A DNA stretch of 64,000 nucleotides from CAVZMI01 sp050011775 (GTDB taxonomy: Bacteria; Bacteroidota; Ignavibacteria; UBA10030; CAVZMI01): positions 1 through 64,000 of the forward strand of contig JBEKIL010000016.1 in NCBI GenBank assembly GCA_050011775.1, given 5' to 3'. Below the pieces are notes generated by a model. It was not told the origin of the DNA and made no database searches. It saw only the letters and a list, made by a program, of their open reading frames with translations. The translations under genes and the position numbers were made by a program. How positions within the stretch are numbered: position 1 is the first letter of the stretch; each line of letters opens with the position of its first letter. Positions 34,868 through 44,227 of the stretch are shown one piece after another.

Positions 34868-35247
34868 CTTCAACAAAAAAAGCTCTGCTGACAATCATTG
34901 TCAGTTTTCTTCTTGGGGCTGTAGTCGGATATTTCGGATATCGTTTGATCCTCGTGTCCCCGACACAAAAAGTCACACAATCTGGTTTTCAACGGCTTAA
35001 GACCGATCTTCGGGAGCGTCTGTCTCTTACGGATGCACAACAGCTCCGGCTTGATTCATTACTCCAGAAGCGGAAGATGGCTTTCGATGCTTTCCGGAAT
35101 CAGATGTCCATCCAATACCGCGATATGAGGGAAGAAACCCGCGATAGCATTCGCCAAATATTGACCGAGGAACAAAAAGCGCGATTTGAAGTGTTTGTAA
35201 AAGAACTTGATCAACAACGTGAGAAAGAGAAAGGGAACACACAATAA
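34864..35247 (+). CDS. Spy/CpxP-like periplasmic protein
   Basis: 127 residues with an N-terminal membrane or signal segment (ALLTIIVSFLLGAVVGYFGY). The rest is helical and carries two LTxxQ-type motifs, LTDAQQLRLDSLL and LTEEQKARFEVF, as in CpxP, Spy and metal-resistance sensors such as CnrX. It probably senses or buffers envelope stress. The tight link to an anti-sigma factor resembles the CnrX-CnrY-CnrH plan, though the order and sequences differ. Confidence 0.7.
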   Translation: MTSTKKALLTIIVSFLLGAVVGYFGYRLILVSPTQKVTQSGFQRLKTDLRERLSLTDAQQLRLDSLLQKRKMAFDAFRNQMSIQYRDMREETRDSIRQILTEEQKARFEVFVKELDQQREKEKGNTQ

Positions 35248-35249
35248 GT

Positions 35250-36299
35250 ATGAAACACAAGAGATGGATAATCATTGCAGTAATTATTGCTATCGCTTTT
35301 GTCGGTATCATTGCTATTCGCATCGTATCAAATACTACAGCCGATCCGAAGCGAGGCAACATTCTCACGGTTCAAGTCGATAAGGTTCATCGAATGAATC
35401 TGGTAGATAGGATCAATCTGAATGGCGATGTTACCGCCTATCAGCAGGCAACATTATTTGCAAAAGTGTCGGGCACACTCGACCAGACATATGTGAATAT
35501 GGGAGACGCTGTCAAGGCGGGAAATATCTTAGCTCTGATCGATACAATCGAACTTGCACAGACAGTTCTTCAAACAAAAGCGACATATCTCAATGCAAAA
35601 TTGAATTATGAGCGTACAAAAAATCTCATCGATCAGCATCTTATCGCACAACAAGATGTCGATAATGCCGAAGTGACCCTGCGGACTGCGGAAGCAAATT
35701 ATGTTACTGCGGTCACCCGGCTCGGATATGCACATGTTACCGCTCCGTTCAGCGGAATCATCACAAAGAGGTTCCTCGATGCCGGCGGGGTTGTCACACA
35801 AAATAATTCACCGTTGTTCACATTGATGGATATCAACCGGGTAAAGATTATTGTGAACGTGCTCGAAAAAGATATTCCGAAACTCCCCTCCGTACGACGA
35901 GCTGTGGTATCACTTGATGCTTTACCAGGGAGAGAATTTGAGGGTGTCGTCCGTCGTGTGAGTCAGGCACTCGATCTTGCGACACGAACCATGGAGGTTG
36001 AAATAGATGTCGCAAATCCATCGCATCAACTGAAACCGGGGATGTTTGCCAGCGTCAGTATTATTGCCGGTGAACGACCCGGTTGCCTTGTGGTTCCCAC
36101 CCAGGCTGTGATGAAAGACAATACAGGATCGTACGTGTTCCAGGTAGCGAATGGAAAGGCGAAGCGGACTCCCGTAGTTCTTGGAGTAGAACAAGATAAT
36201 CATTTCGAAGTCGTCAGTGGTCTGCAAGAAAACGAACAGGTAATCGTGCTCGGTCAGAACCAGGTCCGGAATGATGCCGATGTCAAGGTCCAAGGGTAA
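35250..36299 (+). CDS. RND efflux periplasmic adaptor (membrane fusion protein)
   Basis: 349 residues with a signal anchor (WIIIAVIIAIAFVGIIAI). The adaptor plan is clear: lipoyl half-motif ATLFAKVSGTLDQTYVNMGDAVKAGNILALID, a coiled-coil hairpin (NYERTKNLIDQHLIAQQDVDNAEVTL), the second lipoyl half VTAPFSGIITKRFLDAGGVV and beta-barrel with LKPGMFASVSI. It links the RND pump to the outer-membrane channel. It begins two bases after the Spy-like gene. Confidence 0.92.
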   Translation: MKHKRWIIIAVIIAIAFVGIIAIRIVSNTTADPKRGNILTVQVDKVHRMNLVDRINLNGDVTAYQQATLFAKVSGTLDQTYVNMGDAVKAGNILALIDTIELAQTVLQTKATYLNAKLNYERTKNLIDQHLIAQQDVDNAEVTLRTAEANYVTAVTRLGYAHVTAPFSGIITKRFLDAGGVVTQNNSPLFTLMDINRVKIIVNVLEKDIPKLPSVRRAVVSLDALPGREFEGVVRRVSQALDLATRTMEVEIDVANPSHQLKPGMFASVSIIAGERPGCLVVPTQAVMKDNTGSYVFQVANGKAKRTPVVLGVEQDNHFEVVSGLQENEQVIVLGQNQVRNDADVKVQG

Positions 36300-36317
36300 T
36301 AGGGGGAGAACAATATT

Positions 36318-39300
36318 ATGTGGCTGACTCGACTTGCATTACGCTATCCGATCTCGACATTTCTTTTCGCGATGACCCTTCTTGTCCTCGGTCTGGTTTC
36401 ATTCACCCAACTACCTATCGACCTTCTTCCTGATATCAGCATTCCAACGGTAACGACTGTGACTTATTACACCGGCGCCGGGCCGCTCGATATGGAACAG
36501 AGTGTAACGAGGATTATCGAACGGACCGTCAGTTCCGTCAATAATGTCGATTATGTCCAGTCATCCACACGCGAAGGAGTATCATACGTGCGTGTGAATT
36601 TCAATTGGGATGCGAATCTGGACGTCGGACTCGTCGATATTATCCAGCGTGTCAATCGTGTACTGACCTTATTACCGGACGGAATCCAGCAACCGAGTGC
36701 TCTCAGATTCGATATTACGAATCTTCCGGTCTGCCAGCTTGTCGTCTCTGGAAATCTCGATCCACGGGATATGTACGACCTGGCATACAATGTCATAGAA
36801 CCGCAGATCGAGCATATTCCAGGTGTCGCGTCAGCATCGGTAAGCGGTGGCCGGATCAGGGAAATTCATGTGACGATTGACCGGAACCGTCTGCAGGCTC
36901 TTCAACTTCCTATCCAGACAGTGACACAGGCAGTGGCACAATCGAATCTTATTGTCCCTTCGGGTGATCTTCGAACCGGTACGTTTGATTATGCGCTTAA
37001 GACAGAAAGCCAGTTCAATGTCGTAAAGCCGATGGAAAATATCGTAATTCGGACGATCAACGGAGTGCCTGTCCGTGTGAAAGATGTCGCCTTGGTTGAG
37101 GATTCATATCAGGAAGAAACAGAAATAGTTCGCGTCAATGGCCAGAATGGTGTCACGCTTCGGGTGCAAAAACTCTCGAACTCAAATACAGTCGAGGTCG
37201 TCGATAATGTGATCAAAGCTCTGCCGAAATTGACAGGCATTCCTGATGGTATTACAATCAAACTTGTATTCGATCAGGCGCAGTATATACGGCAGTCGAT
37301 CAACAATCTGCAGCATGAAGCTCTCTTTGGTGCAATACTGGCAATGCTGGTTGTGCTTATATTCCTGAGAAATGCCCGTGCGACAACTATTATTTTTATC
37401 GCCATCCCGCTTTCTATTTTTGTGACTTTTATTTTCTTCCGATTCAGCGGCATAACTTTGAACATTATGACATTCGGAGGACTGGCTCTCGCAGTCGGAA
37501 GACTGGTCGATGACTCCATTGTCGAACTCGAAGCAATTTCAAGACACTACAATCAACGCAGGACTGATGAAACCAAGCTTCAGGCGACACTTGCCGCAGC
37601 CAAAGAAGTCGCATCACCAATTTTCGTGTCAACATTGACAACCGTCATCGTGTTTCTCCCTATAATTTTCCTGACGGGTGTTGCGAAATTGCTTTTTATT
37701 CCATTGACGATCACTATTGCCGTGGCGCTGTTCGGATCGTTTTTCGTTTCCCGGACTGTGACTCCGTTGATGTGTTTACGCTATCTTCCGCCGGAAAAGA
37801 AATATGATCCAGAATCCAAAAAATGGACCGAACGTCTCCGGGGGAAATCCATCGCATTGGTGGAGACGCTTGATAATTGGTATCATGAGCGTTTACGGTG
37901 GGCACTGGCACACCGCCGGCTCGTAATCCTTTCGATTCTTGGGTTCGCCGTTATCTCGCTGGGTCTCTGGAAATTTATCGGAACAGAATTTTTCCCCGAT
38001 CAGGATGAAGCGCAATTCACGGTGAGCTTCAGGCTTCCCGTTGGAACACGTGTTGAAGAAACCGATAAGGTTGCACGACAGATAGAAAAAATCGTCAGGG
38101 ATAATGTTCCGGAAGTACTAGCAACCATCACCGATGTCGGGGTCCCTGTTTCGCGTGGTGGGGGAGGTTTTGGCGGAAATAATGGGAGTCATGCTGGCCA
38201 GGTCCGTGTTGCGTTGAGTCCCGCAGATCAACGATCCCGGTCGCTCTTCGACATCGCTAATTCGCTTCGACCTCGGCTGACACAAATTCCCGGCGCCCAG
38301 GTTTTTATCAACCCGGGAGGATTTCTCCGGTTCTTATTAAACTTCGGTTCGAGCGCCCCGATCGATGTGGAAATACGCGGGTTCGACCTCGATGCGGGAA
38401 GTGCCCTTGCGCAGAGGGTGCTTGCTATCGTCCGTTCTACGCCTGGAGCCACCGATGCCATGGTATCGCGCGACGATAATCTCCCCGAACTGCGCATTAA
38501 GATCGACAGAGATAAATCAGGTGCACTCGGTGTGAATGTAGCCGACATATCGGGCACGATCACGACATGCATCAACGGAAGCGCGGCATCGCAATATATC
38601 GATCCCATTACAGGAAATCAGTACGATATTGTCGTACGATTGAATGAAGACTACCGTTCCCAAATCGATGATCTACTTCGGCTTCAACTTCCGTCACGTT
38701 CTGGCGAATTAGTAACGCTCGGGAATGTTGCCAAGATCGAGCGGACAAAGTCGCCTGTGCAGATTGATCGAAAATATCAACAGCGTATTATAGATGTGAC
38801 TGCGAATGTAACCGGCCGCGATCTTGGGAGCGTGGCCGCCGATATTCAAAATAAAATCAATGAGCTTGCCGTTCCGGCGGGATTCGAAGTGAGAGTCACT
38901 GGAAATGTCGAACAACAGAATAAGACATTCAAGGATCTCGGACTTGCATTTGCGTTGGCAATTCTGCTTGTTTATGTGGTGATGGCATCGCAGTTCCAGT
39001 CGCTGCTCGATCCCTTCATTATTATGTTTACTGTTCCCTTGGGGATCGTCGGTGTGCTGTGGATGCTGTTCCTTACGCACACGACACTCTCGGTCAATTC
39101 ATTCCAGGGGGTGATCGTGATGGTTGGTATTGTGGTGAGCAACGGAATTCTCCTGGTCGACTACACTAACCGACTCAGGGCGAGCGGCATTGAGCTCCAT
39201 GATGCGGTTGTCAGAGCAGGCCGCACACGATTGAAACCAATACTGATGACATCTTTGGCGACGGTACTCGGATTGATTCCTCTCGCGATTGGATTCGGTG

Positions 39301-39461
39301 GGGAATCAGCCCAGGCTCCCCTCGCCATCGCTGTTATCGGAGGGCTTACGGTATCGACGTTCCTTACACTATTCCTCGTGCCGACATTGTACACGGTTTT
39401 TGAAGAACGGTTTAAAAGGGAAATCATCAATAGAGATGAAAATGAACCTGTTAGGGATTAA
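36318..39461 (+). CDS. RND efflux pump, inner-membrane permease (AcrB-like)
   Basis: 1047 residues with the usual 12 membrane helices and two large periplasmic loops. The start MWLTRLALRYPISTFLFAM and TQLPIDLLPDISIPTVTV are typical. The proton-relay aspartates are present as GRLVDDSIVELE near residue 399. The C-terminal half repeats the helix plan (FALAILLVYVVMASQFQSLLDPFII). A drug/lipid exporter (HAE-1) rather than a metal pump is likely from the DD pair without the CzcA pattern. A glycine-rich loop (RGGGGFGGNNGSH) lies in the second periplasmic part. Confidence 0.93.
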   Translation: MWLTRLALRYPISTFLFAMTLLVLGLVSFTQLPIDLLPDISIPTVTTVTYYTGAGPLDMEQSVTRIIERTVSSVNNVDYVQSSTREGVSYVRVNFNWDANLDVGLVDIIQRVNRVLTLLPDGIQQPSALRFDITNLPVCQLVVSGNLDPRDMYDLAYNVIEPQIEHIPGVASASVSGGRIREIHVTIDRNRLQALQLPIQTVTQAVAQSNLIVPSGDLRTGTFDYALKTESQFNVVKPMENIVIRTINGVPVRVKDVALVEDSYQEETEIVRVNGQNGVTLRVQKLSNSNTVEVVDNVIKALPKLTGIPDGITIKLVFDQAQYIRQSINNLQHEALFGAILAMLVVLIFLRNARATTIIFIAIPLSIFVTFIFFRFSGITLNIMTFGGLALAVGRLVDDSIVELEAISRHYNQRRTDETKLQATLAAAKEVASPIFVSTLTTVIVFLPIIFLTGVAKLLFIPLTITIAVALFGSFFVSRTVTPLMCLRYLPPEKKYDPESKKWTERLRGKSIALVETLDNWYHERLRWALAHRRLVILSILGFAVISLGLWKFIGTEFFPDQDEAQFTVSFRLPVGTRVEETDKVARQIEKIVRDNVPEVLATITDVGVPVSRGGGGFGGNNGSHAGQVRVALSPADQRSRSLFDIANSLRPRLTQIPGAQVFINPGGFLRFLLNFGSSAPIDVEIRGFDLDAGSALAQRVLAIVRSTPGATDAMVSRDDNLPELRIKIDRDKSGALGVNVADISGTITTCINGSAASQYIDPITGNQYDIVVRLNEDYRSQIDDLLRLQLPSRSGELVTLGNVAKIERTKSPVQIDRKYQQRIIDVTANVTGRDLGSVAADIQNKINELAVPAGFEVRVTGNVEQQNKTFKDLGLAFALAILLVYVVMASQFQSLLDPFIIMFTVPLGIVGVLWMLFLTHTTLSVNSFQGVIVMVGIVVSNGILLVDYTNRLRASGIELHDAVVRAGRTRLKPILMTSLATVLGLIPLAIGFGGESAQAPLAIAVIGGLTVSTFLTLFLVPTLYTVFEERFKREIINRDENEPVRD

Positions 39462-39486
39462 ACATTTATATACCGATCGAGGTCTA

Positions 39487-40779
39487 ATGAATAGACTGCA
39501 ACAGCTCGGGCTAGTCCTCCTTGTCAGCATCATCGTGGGCGGGATAATGGAAGCTCAACAAGATACATTAACACTTGCACGATGCATTCAGACTGCGCTG
39601 GAAAATCATCCGGCAGTTCGGGTTGCCGAAGGAGCTCTTCTCAACTCCGAAGCAGCATTGCAACAGACACGGAGTATCTTTTTCCCACAGCTGAGTGCAT
39701 CGGGGGGAATGACAAAAAATGCCGGTACATCGCTGATCGGGCCCATTCAGCGGGTCCAGGATTATGAAAGTTACTCGGCCGGTCTCAGTGCGCAAATGCT
39801 GCTCTTTGATTTCGGGAAATCGATTTATCGGACAATGGCCAGCAGTTATGGCGTAGATACGTCGGTTGCCGCAGTGGGGGGGACTAAGCAGACAGTGATT
39901 CTCAACGCGGAACTTGCATACTTTGCATATCAGGAAACATCCTCACTTGTGAAAGTTAGTGAAGATGCATTGCGTTCATCGACACAGCATCTTCAACAGG
40001 CAAAGGCTTTTTTCTCGGTGGGAACCCGGGCTCAGTTCGATGTAACCAAAGCTGAAGTCGATGTTGCCAATGCGCAGGTTGCACTCCTGCGTGCACAGAA
40101 CCAATTTCGGATAGCGCGTGCCCAGTTGGATAATGCCATGGGGATACAAACTTCAAAAATTTATGTTACTCCTGAAAATATGGATCTGCCGTCAATCACC
40201 ATGACGGTCGATAGCGCGCTGGTGATTGCAAAGGTCAGCCGTCCGGAAATTCTCTCATCGGCGAGCAAGGTCAGTGTTTCTGAAGCTCTGTATACGGCGT
40301 CATGGATGACAAGGTTCCCGACGATAAGTGCAACCGGCGGGTACATATGGCGCGGATTGACATTCCCGCTCTCCAGCAGCTGGAGTGCGGGCGTAACGAT
40401 CAGCGTTCCGCTTTTCCAGGGTTTTGCAGTTGATGCTGGAGTTCAGCAGGCAGAGGCAGGTATCCAGATCGCATCTGCCACATACGAAGCGCTCGTTCGA
40501 TCTGCTCGATTGGAAATTGAACAACAAATACTCTCCCTGAATGAAGCGCGCGAGCGGATTGCTGCATCGGCGAAGCTTGTCGAACAGGCTACTGAAAACC
40601 TGCGGCTCGCAGATGCTAGGTATGCCTCGGGTGTAGGTTCGGCTATTGAAATCACGGATGCCCTTGCAACACTTTCAAATGCGAGGATTATTGAAATTCA
40701 GGCACAATTTGATTATCGTTCAGCATACGTACAGCTGCAACGTGCCATGGGAATATTAACACCTATAGGACAACAATGA
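39487..40779 (+). CDS. tolC: TolC-like outer-membrane efflux channel
   Basis: 430 residues from the ATG at 39487, which gives a clean signal peptide ending near MEAQQDT; starts further upstream would lie inside the permease gene. Two repeated outer-membrane-efflux halves are visible: LTLARCIQTALENHPAVRVAEGALLNSEAAL in the first and AYTASWMTRFPTISATGGY in the second, with long coiled helices and the ending SAYVQLQRAMGIL. The gene lies between two pump systems; its stop overlaps the start of the next adaptor by four bases, so it may serve both. Confidence 0.92.
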   Translation: MNRLQQLGLVLLVSIIVGGIMEAQQDTLTLARCIQTALENHPAVRVAEGALLNSEAALQQTRSIFFPQLSASGGMTKNAGTSLIGPIQRVQDYESYSAGLSAQMLLFDFGKSIYRTMASSYGVDTSVAAVGGTKQTVILNAELAYFAYQETSSLVKVSEDALRSSTQHLQQAKAFFSVGTRAQFDVTKAEVDVANAQVALLRAQNQFRIARAQLDNAMGIQTSKIYVTPENMDLPSITMTVDSALVIAKVSRPEILSSASKVSVSEALYTASWMTRFPTISATGGYIWRGLTFPLSSSWSAGVTISVPLFQGFAVDAGVQQAEAGIQIASATYEALVRSARLEIEQQILSLNEARERIAASAKLVEQATENLRLADARYASGVGSAIEITDALATLSNARIIEIQAQFDYRSAYVQLQRAMGILTPIGQQ

Positions 40780-42092
40780 AACGAAAAACAGTGATCTTTG
40801 GCAGTATCATTCTCGTTATCATCCTTGCCGGAGTCTTCGGATTATTCTTTAGCAACGGAAAAACAGCCGAAGCTTCTTATCGTACTGCGAAGCTCGAGCG
40901 GGGTGATCTGGATGTCCTCGTGACCGCCACCGGTGCTCTCGGTGCTGTCAAGACGGTCGAAGTCGGTACACAGGTCTCAGGCATCATTTCAAAATTGTAT
41001 GTGGATTTCAATTCGGTCGTCAAAAAAAATCAGATTGTTGCAATGATCGACACAACCTTCCTGGCTGCATCGGCCAAGGATGCGGAAGCGAATGTCGAAC
41101 GTGCACGGGCCCTGGCCAACCAGTCGCAGCGCGACCTTGCACGAATGAAACCTATGTTTGAAAAAGGATTGGCCTCACAATCGGATCTTGATAACATACA
41201 GTCAACATACGAACAGGCAGTTGCATCATTGAAATCGGCGAAGGCGCAATACGATCGGGCAATGATCAATCTTCACTACGCAACGATTCGGGCTCCGATC
41301 GATGGCGTGGTGATTGATCGTAAAGTCGATGTCGGTCAGACGGTTGCCGCCAGCCTTTCTGCACCGACGATCTATACTATTGCCAACGATCTGACAAAAA
41401 TGCAGGTTCTGGCGACAATTGACGAGGCCGATATCGGGCAGGTGAAGGACGACCAGGATGTCTCTTTTTCAGTCGATGCATATCCTGAACGGGTTTTTCA
41501 CGGCAAAGTAGCTCAAATCAGGCTCCAGCCGCAGACGATATCGAATGTCGTGAATTACACGGTTGTCATCAATGTCCCGAATCCCGACCTCAAGTTGATG
41601 CCGGGAATGACCGCCACCGTGAATATCCTCGTAGCACATAAGGAAGGTGTACTCAAAGTACCGAATGTAGCTCTACGATTCCAGCCAACGGCGGAAGAGA
41701 AGAAAACTGTTCTCGATGAAATGCAAAAAGAATTTGGAAATCGCGACACAACCGCAACGGGGAATCCGCAGCAAGATTCACTGCGCGCCATGTTCCGGCA
41801 GCGAGCTTCAGCGGCCGGCGGAGGCGGTTCGGGTAAAGTAGGTCAGGGAGGCTCCAGTACATCGCGCGGGCAACTCTGGTATTTCGACGAGAAAAAGAAT
41901 TTGAAAGTCGCCTATGTCCGAACGGGTGTAACAAACGGGACATACACGGAGATCAATGTCGGACAACGGACTCCTCTCAAAGAGGGAACCGATATTATTG
42001 TAGGCCTGAATCTGCAGGCAGCATCAAAGCAGGTCGGAAGTCCCTTGAGTGGACAATCACAGCAACGCTCTCAAGGTATGCGTGGATTCTGA
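40776..42092 (+). CDS. macA: MacA-like periplasmic adaptor
   Basis: 438 residues. A signal anchor (VIFGSIILVIILAGVFGLFF) is followed by the lipoyl half VTATGALGAVKTVEVGTQVSG, the long hairpin (RDLARMKPMFEKGLASQSDLDNIQSTYEQAV), the second half ATIRAPIDGVVIDRKVDVGQTVAA and the barrel domain ending LMPGMTATVNILV. The last 130 residues contain a glycine/serine-rich loop and a strand part (TYTEINVGQRTPLKEGTDIIVGL). It works with the ABC pair that follows, exporting macrolides, lipids or peptides. Confidence 0.92.
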   Translation: MKRKTVIFGSIILVIILAGVFGLFFSNGKTAEASYRTAKLERGDLDVLVTATGALGAVKTVEVGTQVSGIISKLYVDFNSVVKKNQIVAMIDTTFLAASAKDAEANVERARALANQSQRDLARMKPMFEKGLASQSDLDNIQSTYEQAVASLKSAKAQYDRAMINLHYATIRAPIDGVVIDRKVDVGQTVAASLSAPTIYTIANDLTKMQVLATIDEADIGQVKDDQDVSFSVDAYPERVFHGKVAQIRLQPQTISNVVNYTVVINVPNPDLKLMPGMTATVNILVAHKEGVLKVPNVALRFQPTAEEKKTVLDEMQKEFGNRDTTATGNPQQDSLRAMFRQRASAAGGGGSGKVGQGGSSTSRGQLWYFDEKKNLKVAYVRTGVTNGTYTEINVGQRTPLKEGTDIIVGLNLQAASKQVGSPLSGQSQQRSQGMRGF

Positions 42093-42095
42093 GAT

Positions 42096-42860
42096 ATGAA
42101 CGATACAAAACATAATGAAGTTATCCGCACAGAGCAACTAGTAAAAATATACACGATGGGAGATGTAGAGGTTCACGCTCTCCGTGGAATTACTTTGAAA
42201 ATTACTGCCGGCGAATTCGTTGCAATCATGGGGGCTTCGGGCTCGGGGAAATCGACGTTCATGAACATTATCGGATGTCTGGATATCCCAACGCGTGGTG
42301 AGTATTATCTTGAAGGAGTTTCCATCCGTACCCGGACAAAAGATGAACTCGCCGCAATCCGGAACAACAAACTCGGATTCGTTTTTCAGGGATTCAATTT
42401 ACTGTCGCGGACCAGCGCCATCGAGAATGTAGAGCTTCCTTTAATGTACTCAAACCATGTCACAACAAAAGAACGCCATCGACGTGCAATGGAGGCTCTG
42501 AAAGCCGTCGGATTGGAAAGTCGGGAGCATCATATGCCGAACCAGCTTTCCGGCGGCCAACAGCAGCGCGTTGCGATCGCGCGCGCGTTGGTCAACAATC
42601 CCGCGGTGATACTGGCCGATGAGCCTACGGGGAATCTCGATACGCGGACAAGCGTCGAAGTCATGGAGGTTTTTCAAACGCTGAACGCGGAGGGAAAAAC
42701 CATCGTTCTTATCACTCACGAGAATGACATTGCCGAATATGCAAAACGGATTATCGTATTCCGCGATGGCCATGTGAAATCCGATTCACCGGTTCTGCGA
42801 CAGCGCGTCGCTTCAGTGGAGTTATTACGGTTGCCGGCTGAAGAGGAGGTTCAGACATGA
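42096..42860 (+). CDS. MacB-type ABC transporter ATP-binding protein
   Basis: 254 residues of the LolD/MacB ATPase class. Walker A is GASGSGKSTFMNIIGCLDIP, followed by the class-typical Q-loop FVFQGFNLL, the signature LSGGQQQRVAIARAL and Walker B VILADEPTGNLD. The permease is a separate protein here, unlike the fused E. coli MacB. It starts three bases after macA and overlaps the permease by four. Confidence 0.95.
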   Translation: MNDTKHNEVIRTEQLVKIYTMGDVEVHALRGITLKITAGEFVAIMGASGSGKSTFMNIIGCLDIPTRGEYYLEGVSIRTRTKDELAAIRNNKLGFVFQGFNLLSRTSAIENVELPLMYSNHVTTKERHRRAMEALKAVGLESREHHMPNQLSGGQQQRVAIARALVNNPAVILADEPTGNLDTRTSVEVMEVFQTLNAEGKTIVLITHENDIAEYAKRIIVFRDGHVKSDSPVLRQRVASVELLRLPAEEEVQT

Positions 42861-44077
42861 ATATCCTGACGATTCTCAAAGTAGCATATCGAGCACTCGC
42901 ACGAAATAAAATGCGTTCGCTGCTGACGATGTTGGGGATTATCATCGGCGTTGCGGCCGTTATTGCTATGGTGAGCATCGGTCAGGGTGCACAATATACT
43001 ATTGAACAGCAAATCGCCGCTTTGGGAACCAACATGCTTATCATTACCCCCGGTGCACAGACAACCGGTGGGATCAGTATGGGTGCAGGAACCTCGACGC
43101 GATTGACCGATGATGATGCGCGTGCGATTCGCGATCAGGTGCCTCTGGCGCTGTATGTTGCACCACAGTGTCGGGGCTTCGGACAGATTGTCTACCAAAA
43201 CCTGAATTGGAATACCGGAGTCGTCGGAACGACACCCGAATTTTTCCAGATCAGGGAATGGAATGTTGAATCGGGATCGTATTTTACCGATACCGATGTA
43301 CGATCAGGTGCAAAAGTATGTCTCCTCGGTCACACTGTCGCGACGAATCTTTTCGGCGAGAATGGCGATCCGGTCGGCAAGACGATCCGAATCCGAAATC
43401 AGCCGTTTCGTGTTCTCGGAGTGCTGCAGGCCAAAGGACAGAATGCAGTGGGACAGGATCAGGATGATATTGTCATCGCGCCATCAACCACAGTTATGCA
43501 TCGATTACAGCGTCAGCCGAACATTCAACAGATCCTTGTCTCGGCACAGTCTGAGGACCTTCTCCCGCAAACGCAGGAACAAATCAACGGTGTGCTCAGA
43601 GATACCCACCATCTTATAGCTGGTCAGGAGGATGATTTTGCAATTCGAACGCAAACCGATATTGCTCAGACCGCAACACAGACATCGCAAATCCTGACAA
43701 CCCTTCTTGCTGCGATCGCATCTGTGTCACTCGTCGTCGGTGGAATCGGAATCATGAATATAATGCTCGTCTCGGTGACGGAACGAACGCGCGAGATCGG
43801 AATTCGAATGTCGATCGGAGCTCGAAGCCGGGACATCCTCACTCAGTTTCTGGTGGAATCGGTCGTGTTGAGTTTACTCGGAGGACTTATCGGCATTATC
43901 CTTGGTGTTATCACTTCCCATCTTATCTCGATCTTTGCCGAATGGCCGACGTTCGTTTCGGTCGGCTCAATTATACTCGCATGTGTCTTCTCCCTGAGTA
44001 TCGGTGTTTTTTTTGGTTTTTATCCGGCTCGCAAGGCATCGATGTTAAATCCTATCGACGCTCTTCGATATGAGTAA
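42857..44077 (+). CDS. MacB-type ABC transporter permease
   Basis: 406 residues with the MacB/FtsX layout: one helix (MRSLLTMLGIIIGVAAVIAMVSIG), a large periplasmic domain (residues about 45-285) and three C-terminal helices. Hallmarks are the ERTREIGIRMSIGARSRDILTQFL coupling segment and the PARKASMLNPIDALRYE ending. Together with the ATPase it uses a mechanical stroke in the periplasm instead of moving substrate across the inner membrane. It is the last gene of the efflux cluster. Confidence 0.94.
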   Translation: MNILTILKVAYRALARNKMRSLLTMLGIIIGVAAVIAMVSIGQGAQYTIEQQIAALGTNMLIITPGAQTTGGISMGAGTSTRLTDDDARAIRDQVPLALYVAPQCRGFGQIVYQNLNWNTGVVGTTPEFFQIREWNVESGSYFTDTDVRSGAKVCLLGHTVATNLFGENGDPVGKTIRIRNQPFRVLGVLQAKGQNAVGQDQDDIVIAPSTTVMHRLQRQPNIQQILVSAQSEDLLPQTQEQINGVLRDTHHLIAGQEDDFAIRTQTDIAQTATQTSQILTTLLAAIASVSLVVGGIGIMNIMLVSVTERTREIGIRMSIGARSRDILTQFLVESVVLSLLGGLIGIILGVITSHLISIFAEWPTFVSVGSIILACVFSLSIGVFFGFYPARKASMLNPIDALRYE

Positions 44078-44149
44078 TATCATCTGAAGGTTCGCTTGCA
44101 ATCCACCCTGTGAAACTCTATATTGAAAGCACATCAGAAAATTTCACAA

Positions 44150-44215
44150 TGGACAATTATAGACTGTTCAATATAAACAATCCGAATTCCGCAATCTGCG
44201 ATCCGCATTTACATA
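44150..44215. repeat. Simple-sequence patch with near-repeats (AATCCG/ATCTGC type)
   Basis: The gap behind the efflux cluster holds imperfect short repeats (AATCCGAATTCCGCAATC, TGCGATCCGCAT, CACAATGGACAATTATAGA). It looks like other simple-sequence patches in the window. There is no clear terminator in it. Confidence 0.3.
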
Positions 44216-44227
44216 GCCATAGAGACA

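Noticed and set aside
39289..39486. Upstream start codons in the frame of the TolC-like gene
   Set aside because: They lie inside the RND permease gene and would add a non-family segment before the signal peptide.
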